Source: Paralichthys olivaceus (Eukaryota; Chordata; Actinopteri; Pleuronectiformes; Paralichthyidae). Taken from it: a DNA stretch of 64,000 nt. The notes beneath the pieces are model-generated. The model saw only the letters and a list, made by a program, of their open reading frames with translations. It searched no databases and was not told the origin of the DNA. The stretch is taken from contig NC_091110.1 in the NCBI RefSeq assembly GCF_024713975.1, positions 19,879,001-19,943,000 on the forward strand. The letters run 5' to 3'. This document shows positions 1 through 13,440 of this stretch, in pieces (the first letter of the stretch is position 1; every line of letters starts with the position of its first letter). The translations under genes were made by a program, and so were the position numbers.

Positions 1-2708
1 TCACAGTGAGCGAGTGTCCCGTGTGTCCTGGCATCCATCTGGAAGGTTCCTTGGAACGACGTGGTAAATGGGCGTTTATTCATAATCACCATCATTGTAC
101 AAATACACACAGCATTGTATTAATACATAGTTAATGTGCGTGTGTATAGTTATGATAACTCGTGGCGCCTCTGGGATCTGGAGGTTCAGGAGGAAATTCT
201 CCATCAGGAAGGTCACAGCAAAGGAGTCCACGACCTCCACTTCCACCCCGACGGCTCACTGGCTGCTACTGGGTACTTCATCGTACTACACACTATTACA
301 CCATACTATGGTTAAGCACAGAGTTGTAAGTACAGTTAGTACTACACCGTACTATAATCAGACTTAAAATGTAAACTGTCTCCCTGTGGCCCCTGCCCCT
401 CCCTGACTGTCATCCAATCAGAGGCCTGGATTCCTTCGGCAGGGTGTGGGACCTTCGGACTGGACGTTGTGTTGTTTTCCTCGAGGGTCACCTGAAGGAG
501 ATCTACAGCCTGCACTTCTCTCCCAACGGGTCAGCCAATCAGAGACAAGCATGCTCAACACATAACTAATCACTTTGAAATCAAATTTTGAATGAGAGTG
601 AAATTTAATAACAAAAATATATTTTTTTTACATCCCCCTCTTTTTTGTTCTTCAGATATCACCTGGCAACAGGAAGTGGTGATAACACCTGTAAGGTTTG
701 GGAGCTGAGAAACAGGAAGTGCTTGTACACAGTCCCCGCCCACCAGAACCTACTGTCTTCAGTCCGCTTTCAACGTAAGAAAAACTAATAGGACTGTGAC
801 ACTATGTGACCCTTGTTAACCATGTTCCTTATTTTTTCTTCTTCTTGGGAATCAAAAACTTGATAAACCATCTAAACAGCTTCTGCTTTTTGGTTGAGTC
901 CTTTGTCTCCACATGTGTGTCGTCCTTGCTCTGGGCGGCCTCTTCAAAATCCGACTCAAGAGGTTCATGACTGGACTGAGATGACATTTCTGTTGTCCTT
1001 CTCAATTTGCTCTTCCCTTTGTTGTCATGGAGCCATTTCCTCAGCTGCAGGATTTCATTCTGCAGGACTTCATTCTCTCTCCTCACCTTTTTCACTTTGT
1101 CCTCAGCGTCACACTCCTGCTGAAAGAGGCTGCTGAAGTCCTCACTCAGCTGAACTGTGTGCGGTGGCTGTTGACTCCTCTCCTCTACCTCTTTAAACCA
1201 ATCCCTCACCTGCTGGAAGTGTTGATTGGTTTTTTCAGCACTGATCTGGAAATGATTATTTTGCTTTGACTCCATTTAAAAGCTTGTTGATATTTTGTGT
1301 CGTGAAGCTTCAGTCATAAATATTGTCTCCCCTCCTCTAGCGCAGCGACGTCAAATTGATCCACTTTGGTTCTTTTGGCAACAAACATAAAGGTTCATTG
1401 TTGTTGCTATAATGACACAGGATCAAAGGAAGTTTATCCATTTGAGACTAGACTTTCTTTGATCCTGCTGACAGAACATCAGAGGACATTTTCCATTATA
1501 CAAGTTTTAAAGATTTCTGATTGGCTTTTGATCTTTAAGAATAGTGCCAGGTAGACATGAGCCAGATCAAAGTCCCACTGATTGGTTAGCATGCTGTCAA
1601 TCATGTTGACGAAGGTGAGCAGGAGGCTTGTGGCTCCGCCTCCCTCTGATGTCAGACAGGTGAGCTTGGCAGAGCGTCGCCAGCGCACAATCCTTCAGGA
1701 TTGTCCTCACGGGGCGATCGACTGCACAGAGAGAGTTTTCTTGTTTGACGAATTGCACAGTGATGTCACAAGGTCAAAGGTCAACAAACATTTCAGACTG
1801 TGAAAAGCTGATATTTATTTTTCTCGTGATGAGACAATTCAACAGGTGCAGCCTCCGTTCATACAGAAACAAAGAGCGAAACTACACACGAGGCAACAGG
1901 CACTTTTATACTTGGAAAACACAGAGGGTTGATGGGCCTCAGCCACAGTATCTACGTCTCCGTCAGCTGTTTCCTCAGCTGCAGGATTTCATTCTGCAGG
2001 ACTTCGTTCTCTCTCATCACCTCTTTCACTTTGTCCTCAGCATCACTCTTCTGCTGCAAGAGGCTGCTGACCTCCTCACTCAGCTGAACTGTGCGGGGTG
2101 GCTGTTGACTCTTCTTCTGGTGTATCTCTTTAAGCCAGTCCTCCACCCGCTGGAAGTGTTGTTTAGTTTTATCAACATTGATCCGGAAGTGTGGTCTCTT
2201 TTTCTTTGACTCCATTTCACAGCTTTCTAATATTCTCTGTGTCGTGAAGCTTCAATCATATTGTCTGAGTTCCTCTAGTGCAGCAACTTGGCTTATTTTT
2301 TGCGGCAGCCAACGTAAAGGTGCCGTCTACTGTTTCTGTGATGATAGAGGATCAAAGGAAGTGTGTCCATTTGAGAATACAGGATTACACTCTGTCTCTT
2401 TAATCCTGGTCACATGGCGTCTTTTTGTCTGTCACTTCGTTTGTAGCCACAGACGGCCACTTCCTGTTGACTGGAGCATACGACAACACAGCTAAGGTTT
2501 GGAGTCACCCTGGTTGGACGCCACTGAAGACGCTCGCTGGGCATGAGGGGAAGGTAAGACACTGCGCTCTGATTGCTCATTCAGGTGTTTGGTCGGGGTC
2601 GCTTATGTCATGTGTTTTCAGGTGATGGGAGTCGACGTGTCACCTGATGGGAAATTGATAGCCACCTGTTCCTATGACCGCACCTTCAAACTCTGGGTAT
2701 CTGAGTGA
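1..2708 (+). CDS. prpf4: PRPF4, U4/U6 snRNP WD40 protein (3' part of gene)
   Basis: PRPF4 is the WD40 component of the U4/U6 (and U4/U6.U5) snRNP and acts in spliceosome assembly in the nucleus. The window opens inside the WD40 propeller. Exons read by eye: 1-63, 150-272, 422-529, 656-774, 2447-2553 and 2622-2708. Splice phases join cleanly and give successive WD blades such as [28 protein letters not shown] and the last blade ending [12 protein letters not shown] before a TGA at 2706-2708. The N-terminal PRP4/SFM-type region lies outside the window. A poly(A) signal AATAAA is at 2755-2760. The other introns here are about 70-150 bp, but 775-2446 is about 1.7 kb and carries two antisense reading frames and a copied wdr36 exon. 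The gene converges on wdr36. Identity is confident from the blade sequences and exact C-terminus. Confidence 0.93.
829..1275 (-). CDS. Nested intronless coiled-coil reading frame A (148 aa), unrecognised
   Basis: I do not recognise this protein. It is one uninterrupted frame on the strand opposite prpf4, inside its intron. It begins [20 protein letters not shown], has a likely coiled coil at about residues 45-85 ([20 protein letters not shown]), then a Ser/Glu/Lys-rich tail and a very basic end (FLIPKKKKK). A paralogue (frame B, 1952-2215) shares about 58 of 82 aligned N-terminal residues by eye, including the whole [15 protein letters not shown] stretch. B stops earlier, so the tail of A is either an extension or was lost from B. 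DNA upstream of both start codons is also similar: each has TCGTGAAGCTTCA (near 1300 and 2242) and AGGATCAAAGGAAGT (near 1418 and 2349). Conserved frame with diverged DNA suggests past selection on a protein. It may be a young gene, a retrocopy remnant or a decaying duplicate; no function is proposed. Confidence 0.5.
   Translation of the reverse strand: MESKQNNHFQISAEKTNQHFQQVRDWFKEVEERSQQPPHTVQLSEDFSSLFQQECDAEDKVKKVRRENEVLQNEILQLRKWLHDNKGKSKLRRTTEMSSQSSHEPLESDFEEAAQSKDDTHVETKDSTKKQKLFRWFIKFLIPKKKKK
1474..1770 (-). pseudogene. Copied fragment of the wdr36 penultimate exon and flanking intron
   Basis: This stretch aligns with about 3228-3500, the penultimate coding exon of wdr36 (3277-3464) plus flanking intron, in the same orientation. 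Read on the minus strand it still encodes [18 protein letters not shown] and [13 protein letters not shown], matching [18 protein letters not shown] and FDLAHAYLALFLK of the true gene. The acceptor side (TGCAG then TCGATCGCCC) is kept. The donor is lost: the true exon ends AAAG followed by GTCAGC, while the copy reads AAAG followed by ATCAAA. The part of the exon nearest the acceptor has small length changes that shift the frame. With no working donor and no partner exons it is a dead fragment. Homology on the low-coordinate side begins at GAACATCAGAG (1474-1484, matching 3228-3238). Confidence 0.85.
1952..2215 (-). CDS. Nested intronless coiled-coil reading frame B (87 aa), unrecognised
   Basis: Paralogue of frame A, also antisense inside the prpf4 intron and not recognised. 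It begins [20 protein letters not shown], continues with a Gln/Pro linker ([15 protein letters not shown]), then a predicted coiled coil (about residues 48-85) sharing [15 protein letters not shown] with A, and ends LRKQLTET before a stop. An AATAAA on the minus strand (plus TTTATT near 1813) lies about 140 bp past the stop, so this copy could be a complete small transcription unit. Its upstream DNA (2216-2420) resembles that of A. The short length, absence of introns and nested position leave open a retrocopy or an annotation artefact, but a retained homologous frame in two diverged copies argues against chance. Confidence 0.5.
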   Translation of the reverse strand: MESKKKRPHFRINVDKTKQHFQRVEDWLKEIHQKKSQQPPRTVQLSEEVSSLLQQKSDAEDKVKEVMRENEVLQNEILQLRKQLTET

Positions 2709-3021
2709 TGCAATCATTAATGGGATGTCGCAGCAGAAGCTGAACTTTTCATTTAATAAAAGTGAGTAATAGCTGGACTTTGTGTAGTTTAATAAAAATT
2801 ATCATTTTTAAATTTTGTCTTGGCTTAATTCTATATTTGTATTTTAAAATCAGTAGAAATTAACAAATCACTTAACAGGAAATATGAGTCTCAGTTTAGT
2901 TAAATAAATGTTTTATAAATAAGTTATAAAATTGTTAAGACTGTTTTTATAACACTAAGTTAAAAAAAACATGCTGACAACCATTCAACATTTTAACTTT
3001 ATTAAAATAGAACTGAGCGTG
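2709..3021. other. Convergent intergenic gap between prpf4 and wdr36
   Basis: AT-rich spacer of about 310 bp with no reading frame of interest. It carries the prpf4 AATAAA at 2755-2760 and, on the other strand, the wdr36 AATAAA (plus TTTATT at 2998-3003), which lies only about 18 bp after the wdr36 stop codon. Confidence 0.8.
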
Positions 3022-6000
3022 TCACAGCAGTGCACTCTTAGTGTACGACAGCAGACACAGTGATTGGTCAAATGAGGAACGTAGCTCCGCCCAGCCAGTC
3101 TCCATATGGGTGGAGAGGCGAAGCAATGCTGCCATGGCAACAGCATCCTGCGACAAGGTACGGAGATGGAGCTGTAAAAACAAAAGAAAAAGAATGCTGA
3201 ACGTATTTTCACAATTAAAAAAAGTCTGAACATCAGAGTTCAAATTCAGACTGCAGCATTCTGATTGGCTGCTGACCTTTAAGAATAGTGCCAGGTAGGC
3301 ATGAGCCAGATCAAAGTCCCGTCCATTGGCCAACATGCTGCCAATCATGTTGATAAAGGCGAGCAGGAGGCTGCTGGCTCCGCCTCCCTCTGATGTCAGA
3401 CAGGTGAGCTCGACAGAGAGCGCTGACGGCCCACAATCCTTCAGTAAGCGTACAGGGCGATCGACTGCACAGAGAGAGTTTTCTTGTTTAATAAAGAATT
3501 CAGAAATTAAAACTTTTACTCTCAAAGACAAAATGATACTAACAAATGTTTTATAAAAACTTTTAATTTGTTTATTTACAGATTAACATCACATATCTAC
3601 TTTAATTGTAGATTTGATCAACATTAAATTAGTTTTAAATCAACGAAGTCAGTTGAGGTGAGAAATAATTTTATTTACAATTCAGTTTAATAGTAAAATA
3701 ATATATAATACATATAAATGATGAATATCAATATATGAATGGAAATTAACACTGAATTAAAAACAGACTCACATGATCCAGATGTTAGAGCCGATTCCAG
3801 AGCAGAGCTGAACTCTGACCTTTGACCCAACAAACCATGGCTCAGCATCTTTGACTGGAACAAAAACAATGTGATGATGTCATCATGTGTACCACATGAT
3901 GGCTGCTGATTGGTTCATTTCAACAGATTGTAGATCCTGTCTTTAGTCTTACTGGTTTCTAAAGTTAATACATCAGTGCATGATATGACATAATATCACT
4001 CATCAGATGAGATCATGGAAAATCATCTTCTGATAGACACATTCCAATAAATGAACAGTCACGTGATCTTGTGACTCAGTGATTGTTAAATTAAACAGAT
4101 CAAGTTCATCTCATGTTATTGATTATTTATCTGATAGGTTAGCGGAGCAGCATCAGTTACTATGGTGATTCACCAGTGAGTTATTTCGGCAGTTACTGCG
4201 GTAACCTCACGTCTTCACAGACTGAGACTGAAGCTGCAACAAAAGGTGACAGAAGAACCGGACATTCATCAAGTGTACCTGTGTTCCCTGTTCTGTTGCT
4301 GCGGGCAATGTGAATCGAGGCGTGAGACCGGGGACTGTTGGCAGGAAGAAGGGAGCTGCAGCTGGAGCCACAGGGGGCGCTACAGGTTTATTCCTCTTCT
4401 ACAAACAGAAAGAAACAGCTCATGTTTTACGTCATTTCTACACATCATGTAAAAAAACATGCATTTAAAAGCAAGCTTGATGTAATATATGATTTAATGT
4501 GACACCTTGATAACATCCAGGTGAAGCAGACTTTTCCATCGAGACTCTGGCAGCAGCGACAGCGTTACAAGCTCCAACCCCAACTGATCAGCTGACTTGT
4601 AGGCATCCTCCACATCCTCTGATGGTACCTCCTGTTCTGATTCGTCCACTGTGACACCTGGCAGCATCTCCACCACCGGTTGGTAGTCGGTCGGGAGGGG
4701 GCGGAGCCCCACTGGTCCACACAGGCTTTTATTGGTCCTGTGGGAGGAGAACTGTGTTGTGATTTGCTGCTGCAGTGTGAGCTGTTTAGTGATGTCATGG
4801 TTACCACAGTGATGTTATAGGTTAGTGTCAAATAGATAAAAACTCTTGAGAGGTGATTGGTTCAGACCAGAGGTAAACGCCCAGACTGTCAACGTGAGCC
4901 GTCGCCAGGAAGTCTCCGGTCGGTGACAGTGACACACCCACTGGCGCCATGGCAACCAGGAAACAGTCAACAAGACTGAGAAGAGAAAATGTTTTACATT
5001 TTTCTGGTTATTTTTGTTCTTGCCTCAAACTAATCAAATCATCATCAAAACCAAACGTGAATCAAACATTTAAGTTTTCGTGGTCATGATGATCAACTCT
5101 GGACTGTTCCACTCTCACCTGCCAGAGGGAAGATCCCAGGTACGAATGGTGCAGTCCATTGCCGCGGTAACCAGCCAGCGACCATCGGGGCTGAAGGTCT
5201 AGGGAAATGAAGTAATATCACTTAAGTCGTCTCTGATGTTAGCGTTAGCATTGTGAGTGTCGAGAACTATCAGGACAGCAGAGGAATAAGCATCTATTAG
5301 CATCATTAACAAGTCGTGAGCTTCGCTCAACTCACCATGTCATTAATGTTGCTGTGGTGTCCAACAAACTTCCTGACCACTCGTCTGGTTTCTATGTCAA
5401 CCACCTGCAGCGTGAAGTCATCCAGTGCTAATGCTAACATACCGCTAACATCAGGAGAGAGGGAAAAAAATGTTAGCTACCTGTCTCTGTGTAGCATCAT
5501 GCTAACCTAGAGCAACCTGTTAACTGTAAGCTACCTGTCTCTGTGTAGCATCATGCTAGCTGGGGCAGCATTTAGCTTGAGCTGTTGTTCCTGTTTCCTG
5601 GTCTTAAAGCGCCAGAACCTGAGCAGCCAATCAGAGCCAGAGGTGAGGGTCAGCTGGTTCAAGGCGTCTGTGGCGACACCTCGCACGGCACCACTGTGAG
5701 CTGGAGAGAGAGGGCGGGGTCAGTGATAGACGGCGACAAGAGTGCGGACCAATCGCAGACAAACAGGTGAGCGCACCTTTCTCATTGTCACCATAGCAAC
5801 CACGATGAAGGCCTGACTGCAGGTTGTAGATGTCAACACGTCCGCACGACGAACCAACCACAGCAAAGTTACCACAGGAAGTAATGTCGACGGCCTGGCA
5901 ACAGAGAAGTGAGTACTGAATAAGAAAACAAGCTTTTATTCAGCAAACTGTGGTAAAAATATTTACTGTTAACACGTGATGACGTTACCGTGGCCACCGC

Positions 6001-6320
6001 ATCCCTGCTCGGGCAGGGTGGCTGTAGATGATAACCTCCCATGGTGCACCTCTGGTAGTTCCATGTTGTGACTGCTCGGCGACCGCGATGACAGGCAACG
6101 ATTCCATCCCAGTCAGACTGACGGGCAGCAGCTGTCAATCAACAGAGAGAGAGAGAGAGAGAATGGGTCAATCGGAGGATTTCTCTGAGGAGTTCTGTGA
6201 CTTGATGTGTGAGCGACGGAGCCCAACCCGAGGAGAACGCAGTGATGGCAGGAAGACGCAGCTCCTCATAGGACAGCCCCTTCTTCTTCTTCTGCTCTTT
6301 CTTCTTGTTGACTGAGCCTT

Positions 6321-6382
<62 letters not shown>

Positions 6383-9165
6383 AAACTAAATACTTGTAAC
6401 CATGGATATGACATCATAACGGATGGACAACTGAACTGACCGTGACCCAGGTTCTTGTTGAAACGTTCATGGACGGTGGAGAAAGACTGCAGCGTTCCGT
6501 CCTGACCTGCGGGGGGGGGGGGCACACTTTGTGTAAAATACCCAGAATTCTCTGAGCAACAATTAAACGATATAATTAACATGTAATTAACTCTAAACAA
6601 ACTGCAGCTAATGGAGAGTAGTTAAATTTAGGCAGATGATGTGATATGATGTCATCTGTGCTCTGACACAGTATTTTATGAAACGTTTCTCTTTGACTTG
6701 ATGACAGAACATTACCCAGCAGGCCCTGCTCTGCTGAAACCCTGATGTTATGACCATGACATCGTAGCACAAAATCAAACACTGAAGTTCAATAAGATGT
6801 AAACAACCGAGACCAACATGAAGTAAAATATAATTCTATAAGTCATTTAAAATAAATCCAATGCAGATGATGAAGCTCTTTATTTACCTGCACTGAGAAT
6901 ATTTTTTCCATCAATGCCATGGTGATAGATGGTGGTGGGGGGGGCGCTGTGACCTTGACGACTCCGCAGAAGTCTCGCTCCACCCCCCTCCCGATCAAAT
7001 ATCCACACCTGGAAAAAAGGAAAAATTATTTATACGACACATTTATTGTCTTTACAAAAAAAAAACACGAGTCATTAATATAAAACAAACAATAAACAAA
7101 AACACTGTTTGACCTTGATGGCGTTGTCCGCCCCGTTAGTGACCAATAGTGGTTCTCCATGCAGGAAGGTTGCCGCGGCAATTGCTGTGCTGTGGGCGTT
7201 TCTGTGTTGAGTGACCAGCTGTTTGCGTTCCAGATCCCATAATGCAATGTGGCCCTGAGGACTACCGGACGCCACGATGGGAGGACCGTCTGAGAGAGAG
7301 AGTGAGAGATGGTACTTCCTTGTTTGAATGAACAACAGCGAGCGGGTGAGAGATAACCACCTGTACCTGTTCTGAAAGAGAGCGAGGTGATCGGTCCCCA
7401 GTCTTGTGTGAAACTCATCAGTGTCTCGTTGAACTTAATGTTGTGAATGACGATGCGGCCCGTCGCCATGCCAACACCAACCACGTCCACCGCAGGACTC
7501 TGGAAAAACAATTGTTTTTATGATTTAAGTGTAAGTTTCACTTTAACAGATTTTCAAAATAAATGTTCAAATAAATTACTTTATTATTAATCATGTGACT
7601 CACCTGCTGCAGAACGGTGACGCCGGCCGACCAACCGGGAAATGTGTACAACAATTTACTGAGGACGGAAAGAAAACAACCATCAGCTGTTTTTTGTCTG
7701 GATTGGTCAGAGTGAAGTGAACCTGGTCAGGCGAGAGGTCCAATGAGTCACAGGAAGCCCCCCCCCTCTCACCTGGACTTAATGTTCCACAGCTGCAGTG
7801 CACCCTGGGTGCTTCCCAGCAGCACCTTGTTTAAGTACGTGCTCGGGTGCATCATGGCTGACACGTCGAAGGTGTTTGGGTCAAACTGCAGGCGCAGGTA
7901 GACATCTGGCAGACAGAGAGCACAGGGCCGGATGTGTAACGGCACAGGTAGAATAAAGACGCAGGTAAGTGAAGCCACACCCACACCACTCACCCCCACC
8001 CTGGACATCCCACACTATTACATCACCACCACTGTCAGCGGAGATCAGATGATCGCCCAGCGGCAGTAGCAGACGCACTTCCTGTTTGTGACCATGGTAA
8101 CGCATCACCACCTGTACAGGGAAAGTCACAATATATCGGCTTAATTGAAGAATTTATTTTTTACTGATGAAATTAACATTTGAAGTAAACACGTTAATTG
8201 AAAGAGAAAAAAGTTTGACCTCTTTGTTTCGGGCGAAAGCACTGACGAGTTTCCCAGAAGCAGCGAACACCAACATCCTGTCAGCTGCGAGACAGGTGAT
8301 GTCATCTGACAGGCTGTCACCTAGGAAACCACAGCAGAGCAACAGTCAGAAAACAGAATCCATTTATATTTAAATTGAATTTATTCGATTTATTTTGAAA
8401 ACTCACCGACAGCCACGATCCCCAACCTGTTCACCTGGAATCAATCAATAATCAATTATTAATACACGGATCAATGTGTTCACATCACAAGCAGCACGCA
8501 AACACTATGGAGGAGGGAACCTACTGAGGGCCCCTACTGCACTGAGGGCCCCTACTGCACTGAGGGCCCCTACTGAGGGAACCTACTGCACTGAGGGCCC
8601 CTACTGTACTGAGGGCCCCTACTGTACTGAGGGCCCCTACTGAGGGAACCTACTGCACTGAGGGCCCCTACTGTACTGAGGGCCCCTACTGAGGGAACCT
8701 ACTGCAATGAGGGCCCCTACTGCACTGAGGGCCCCTACTGAGGACAGAGCTAATGTTAGAGTCTGTCTCTTACACAAACATACATGATCTAATATGAACA
8801 TACATGATCTGACCCTGACAGTCCGAACTCTGATCATCACACTAATCATATGTATGTGAAGCACATAGAGCATGTTACTAGTCCTTAAACACGTGACGTG
8901 TGTTGTGACGTAACATGTATGTTGTACAGGAGCCGTGAGTGGACAAACTGGTGGATAAAAACTTCAGTAAAACTGAGTGTGTGTGTGTGTGTTCTCTTAC
9001 GTTGTACGTGTGGAGACATTTACCGACCGCGGTCACCAGGTAGAACTCCCGGTGCTTGTGGTGGTACCGGAGCGCGTGCGGCACGTGGTTGGAGTAAAGA
9101 CCCAGAACCCGGAAACCGGAGAACAAAGAGCTGCCGCCGCCCGCGGGACTCCCGCCGCCCGACAT
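3022..9165 (-). CDS. wdr36: WDR36 / UTP21, small-subunit processome WD40 protein
   Basis: WDR36 (yeast Utp21) is a nucleolar subunit of the SSU processome needed for 18S rRNA maturation. The start at 9165 gives MSGGGSPAGGGSS then FRVLGLYSNHVPHALRYH, the family's N-terminus. Exon 1 is 9001-9165. Exon 2 is a 28-nt microexon (8407-8434, VNRLGIVAVG), followed by 8220-8320 and many more. Tandem WD blades follow: DHLISADSGGDVIVWDVQ (about 8020-8110), STYLNKVLLGSTQGALQLWN (about 7780-7850), NIKFNETLMSFTQDWGPITS (about 7380-7500), HSTAIAAATFLHGEPLLVTN (about 7130-7200) and SDWDGIVACHRG near 6090. The Utp21-specific C-terminal domain starts near the VTLSLLPESRWKSLLHLDVI exon (about 4500-4740). The penultimate exon is 3277-3464, and the last ends CLLSYTKSALL with TGA at 3022-3024. 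The gene is complete. A fragment of its penultimate exon is duplicated in the prpf4 intron. Confidence 0.93.
5472..5560. repeat. Two-copy direct repeat in a wdr36 intron
   Basis: A unit of about 54 bp containing AGCTACCTGTCTCTGTGTAG and CATCATGCTA occurs twice in tandem (near 5472-5506 and 5527-5560), in an intron rich in GTTAGC/GCTAAC hexamers. Confidence 0.8.
6322..6379. repeat. (CA)n microsatellite in a wdr36 intron
   Basis: Nearly pure CA dinucleotide run of about 58 bp. It produces long spurious Val/Cys reading frames on the minus strand. Confidence 0.95.
8515..8745. repeat. Minisatellite in wdr36 intron 1
   Basis: Array of about a dozen units built on CTGAGGGCCCCTACTG, with units of roughly 18-20 bp (CACTGAGGGCCCCTACTG and TACTGAGGGCCCCTACTG variants) alternating with a variant carrying GAGGGAACCTACTG. 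It forms a higher-order pattern in which the GGAACC variant recurs every few units. Confidence 0.92.
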
Positions 9166-10330
9166 GTCCGGTGAGAGCGGAGAGTTTAACGGAGAAAACA
9201 CGGTTAACACCGGAGAGGAGACCGGCCGAAGACACGGAGACGAACCAACAACTCACCAACACACAAGTGAGGGCCGAGGACAGAGGTCCGACAGCAAACA
9301 AGCAGCGGCAACACAAAGGTTCCTCACGGAGGAAGGTTGGTTCCTTCTCTTGGTGATTTTTTATTTTATTTTAACATTAAAACTCTGATCAATAACTCAT
9401 CGATACAAAATCTATATCCGTCACATACACGAGGTATCTGACCCGAGTTCATCTGAACAACTGAAATAAACAAAGTATTTCCTCCTATTTTTATTTAAAT
9501 GTTTTGATCAGAAGTCAATAATGAAATCCAACCTAAATACTGAAACATGTCAAACTTATATTTTATCTTTGAAGGAAGTCATTTTGTTAAACTGATCCTT
9601 AAAAACATTTAAATAATATATTTGTGGTGTTATGTAAAATAAAATAAGAATGTGACAAAGAGCAGCAGCGTCAGCAGATACATTTTTATTTCAAGTGAAA
9701 TAATTTACAGCAAGACGGAAAACTTAATTTTTCTAAAGCTCAAGTGCAAAGTTTCCACATTTGACAATAGTACAACAAATATGACAAGACTAGAAACTTT
9801 TATTGTTTTCTTCTTTCAGAGCATGTGGCTACTTCCTGCAGACATTAATTTTGAAAAACCAACAGGATTCTTTTTATTTATGTGTGTGTGTGTGTGAGAG
9901 AGTTCAGCTGTTGCTTTGAATATTTTTTGAATAATTTTATATATTTATTAATCACATAATTTAATCTAAATCTACATTTAATTCATTTTTACAACTTTAT
10001 ACAAATAAAGAGTTCATCTTTACACACAGCAGGGAACCAATCAGTTGTCAGTATTTAAACACAGGGTCATGACTTCATGCTGGGTCGGAAAGTGACACGG
10101 TGTTTCCTTAGAGACATTTACTTTGAAGGCAGGAAGTGCCGCAAACATCTCACATAGTGCTGAATTACAGGAGAGTTGACCTGCTCCTTTAAATGTAACG
10201 AATGAACAACATGTTTGGTATTTTAAATTTAAAGTCTTAATCTTTCTGTTGCCACGGTGACACAAAGTCCATGAGACCATCTCACCAGATGACCTCTGTG
10301 GGTGGTGATGCTGCATCTCCATGGTAACTC
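9166..10330. other. wdr36 upstream region and slc25a46 3' flank
   Basis: The first part (about 9166-9350) is GC-rich and directly upstream of the wdr36 start, so it probably holds its promoter and 5' UTR. The rest is AT-rich and downstream of slc25a46 on the same strand. Candidate poly(A) signals for slc25a46 (TTTATT on the plus strand) occur near 9873 and 9684. No convincing exon is seen in 9380-10330. Confidence 0.6.
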
Positions 10331-12719
<2,389 letters not shown>

Positions 12720-12986
12720 CGGAGGATCGGTGAGCGGACTGACAGCGGAGGAACCGTGACTCAGAGCCGGTGAACGGATTCAATCACGTCCCGGTGAAGC
12801 GACGAGAGGACGTTGAAAATGCGGAGAGACGTCACCGGATGATTTGACCCGAGATCAACACCAAGTGTTCTCTTCTTCACGGGCTGAGTAAACTCCAGGT
12901 AGGGAGCTCACCACTGCCCCGTGTGGCAGCAGCATTCAGTGTCACGTCTCACAAAATATGAAGCAACCATAGAAATACATAAAAAC

Positions 12987-12992
<6 letters not shown>

Positions 12993-13034
<42 letters not shown>

Positions 13035-13035
13035 C
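12993..13035. repeat. (TA)n microsatellite
   Basis: Alternating TA run broken once by TATATGTATA, between slc25a46 and the presumed slc31a1 3' end. Confidence 0.9.
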
Positions 13036-13343
13036 ACACACAGGCTGAAAAATGTAGTTTTCATTTAAAAAAATTCTGGTTAAAATATTCCTTTGGATTT
13101 ACACATTTATTCCACAGAACAGAAGCTGATGACAACATTCTTCATTAACTTTATTAAGTTTTGTTTTTTTTATAATTCCAGCATTTGTGACAATTACAAC
13201 ATTTTCAGACTCAGATAAAAAATGTTCCTTCACAAGTTTTCCTCATGTTGTTATCAAAATCAAATCTCAACGAGTCAATTCAAACGAGGAAATCAAACCT
13301 GACAATACCAACACACACAAAACCAACGTGGCCCCTCACACGC

Positions 13344-13440
13344 CAACAGCACCTGGACAAAAGTATATGGACACCCTTCATCGAAAATACACCTGCTCAC
13401 TGTGGACACCTGATAATGTCCGAAAGTATGTAGACTCACG
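13344..13440. mobile_element. Possible fragment of a non-autonomous DNA transposon
   Basis: It contains CTGGACAAAAGTATATGGAC, close to the terminal motif (GGACAAAAGTATTGGGACAC type) that I recall from short DNA transposons in fish genomes. About 50 bp on are GGACACCTGATAATG and CCGAAAGTATGTAGACT, which look like degenerate versions of the same motif. No transposase is present. The family is not assigned. Confidence 0.4.

Noticed and set aside
6139-6600. Long minus-strand frame with a Val/Cys run
   Set aside because: It is a wdr36 exon read through into a CA microsatellite; the Cys-Val run is repeat translation.
8637-8873. Minus-strand frame with repeated VGALSAVGAL-type residues
   Set aside because: Translation of the minisatellite in wdr36 intron 1.
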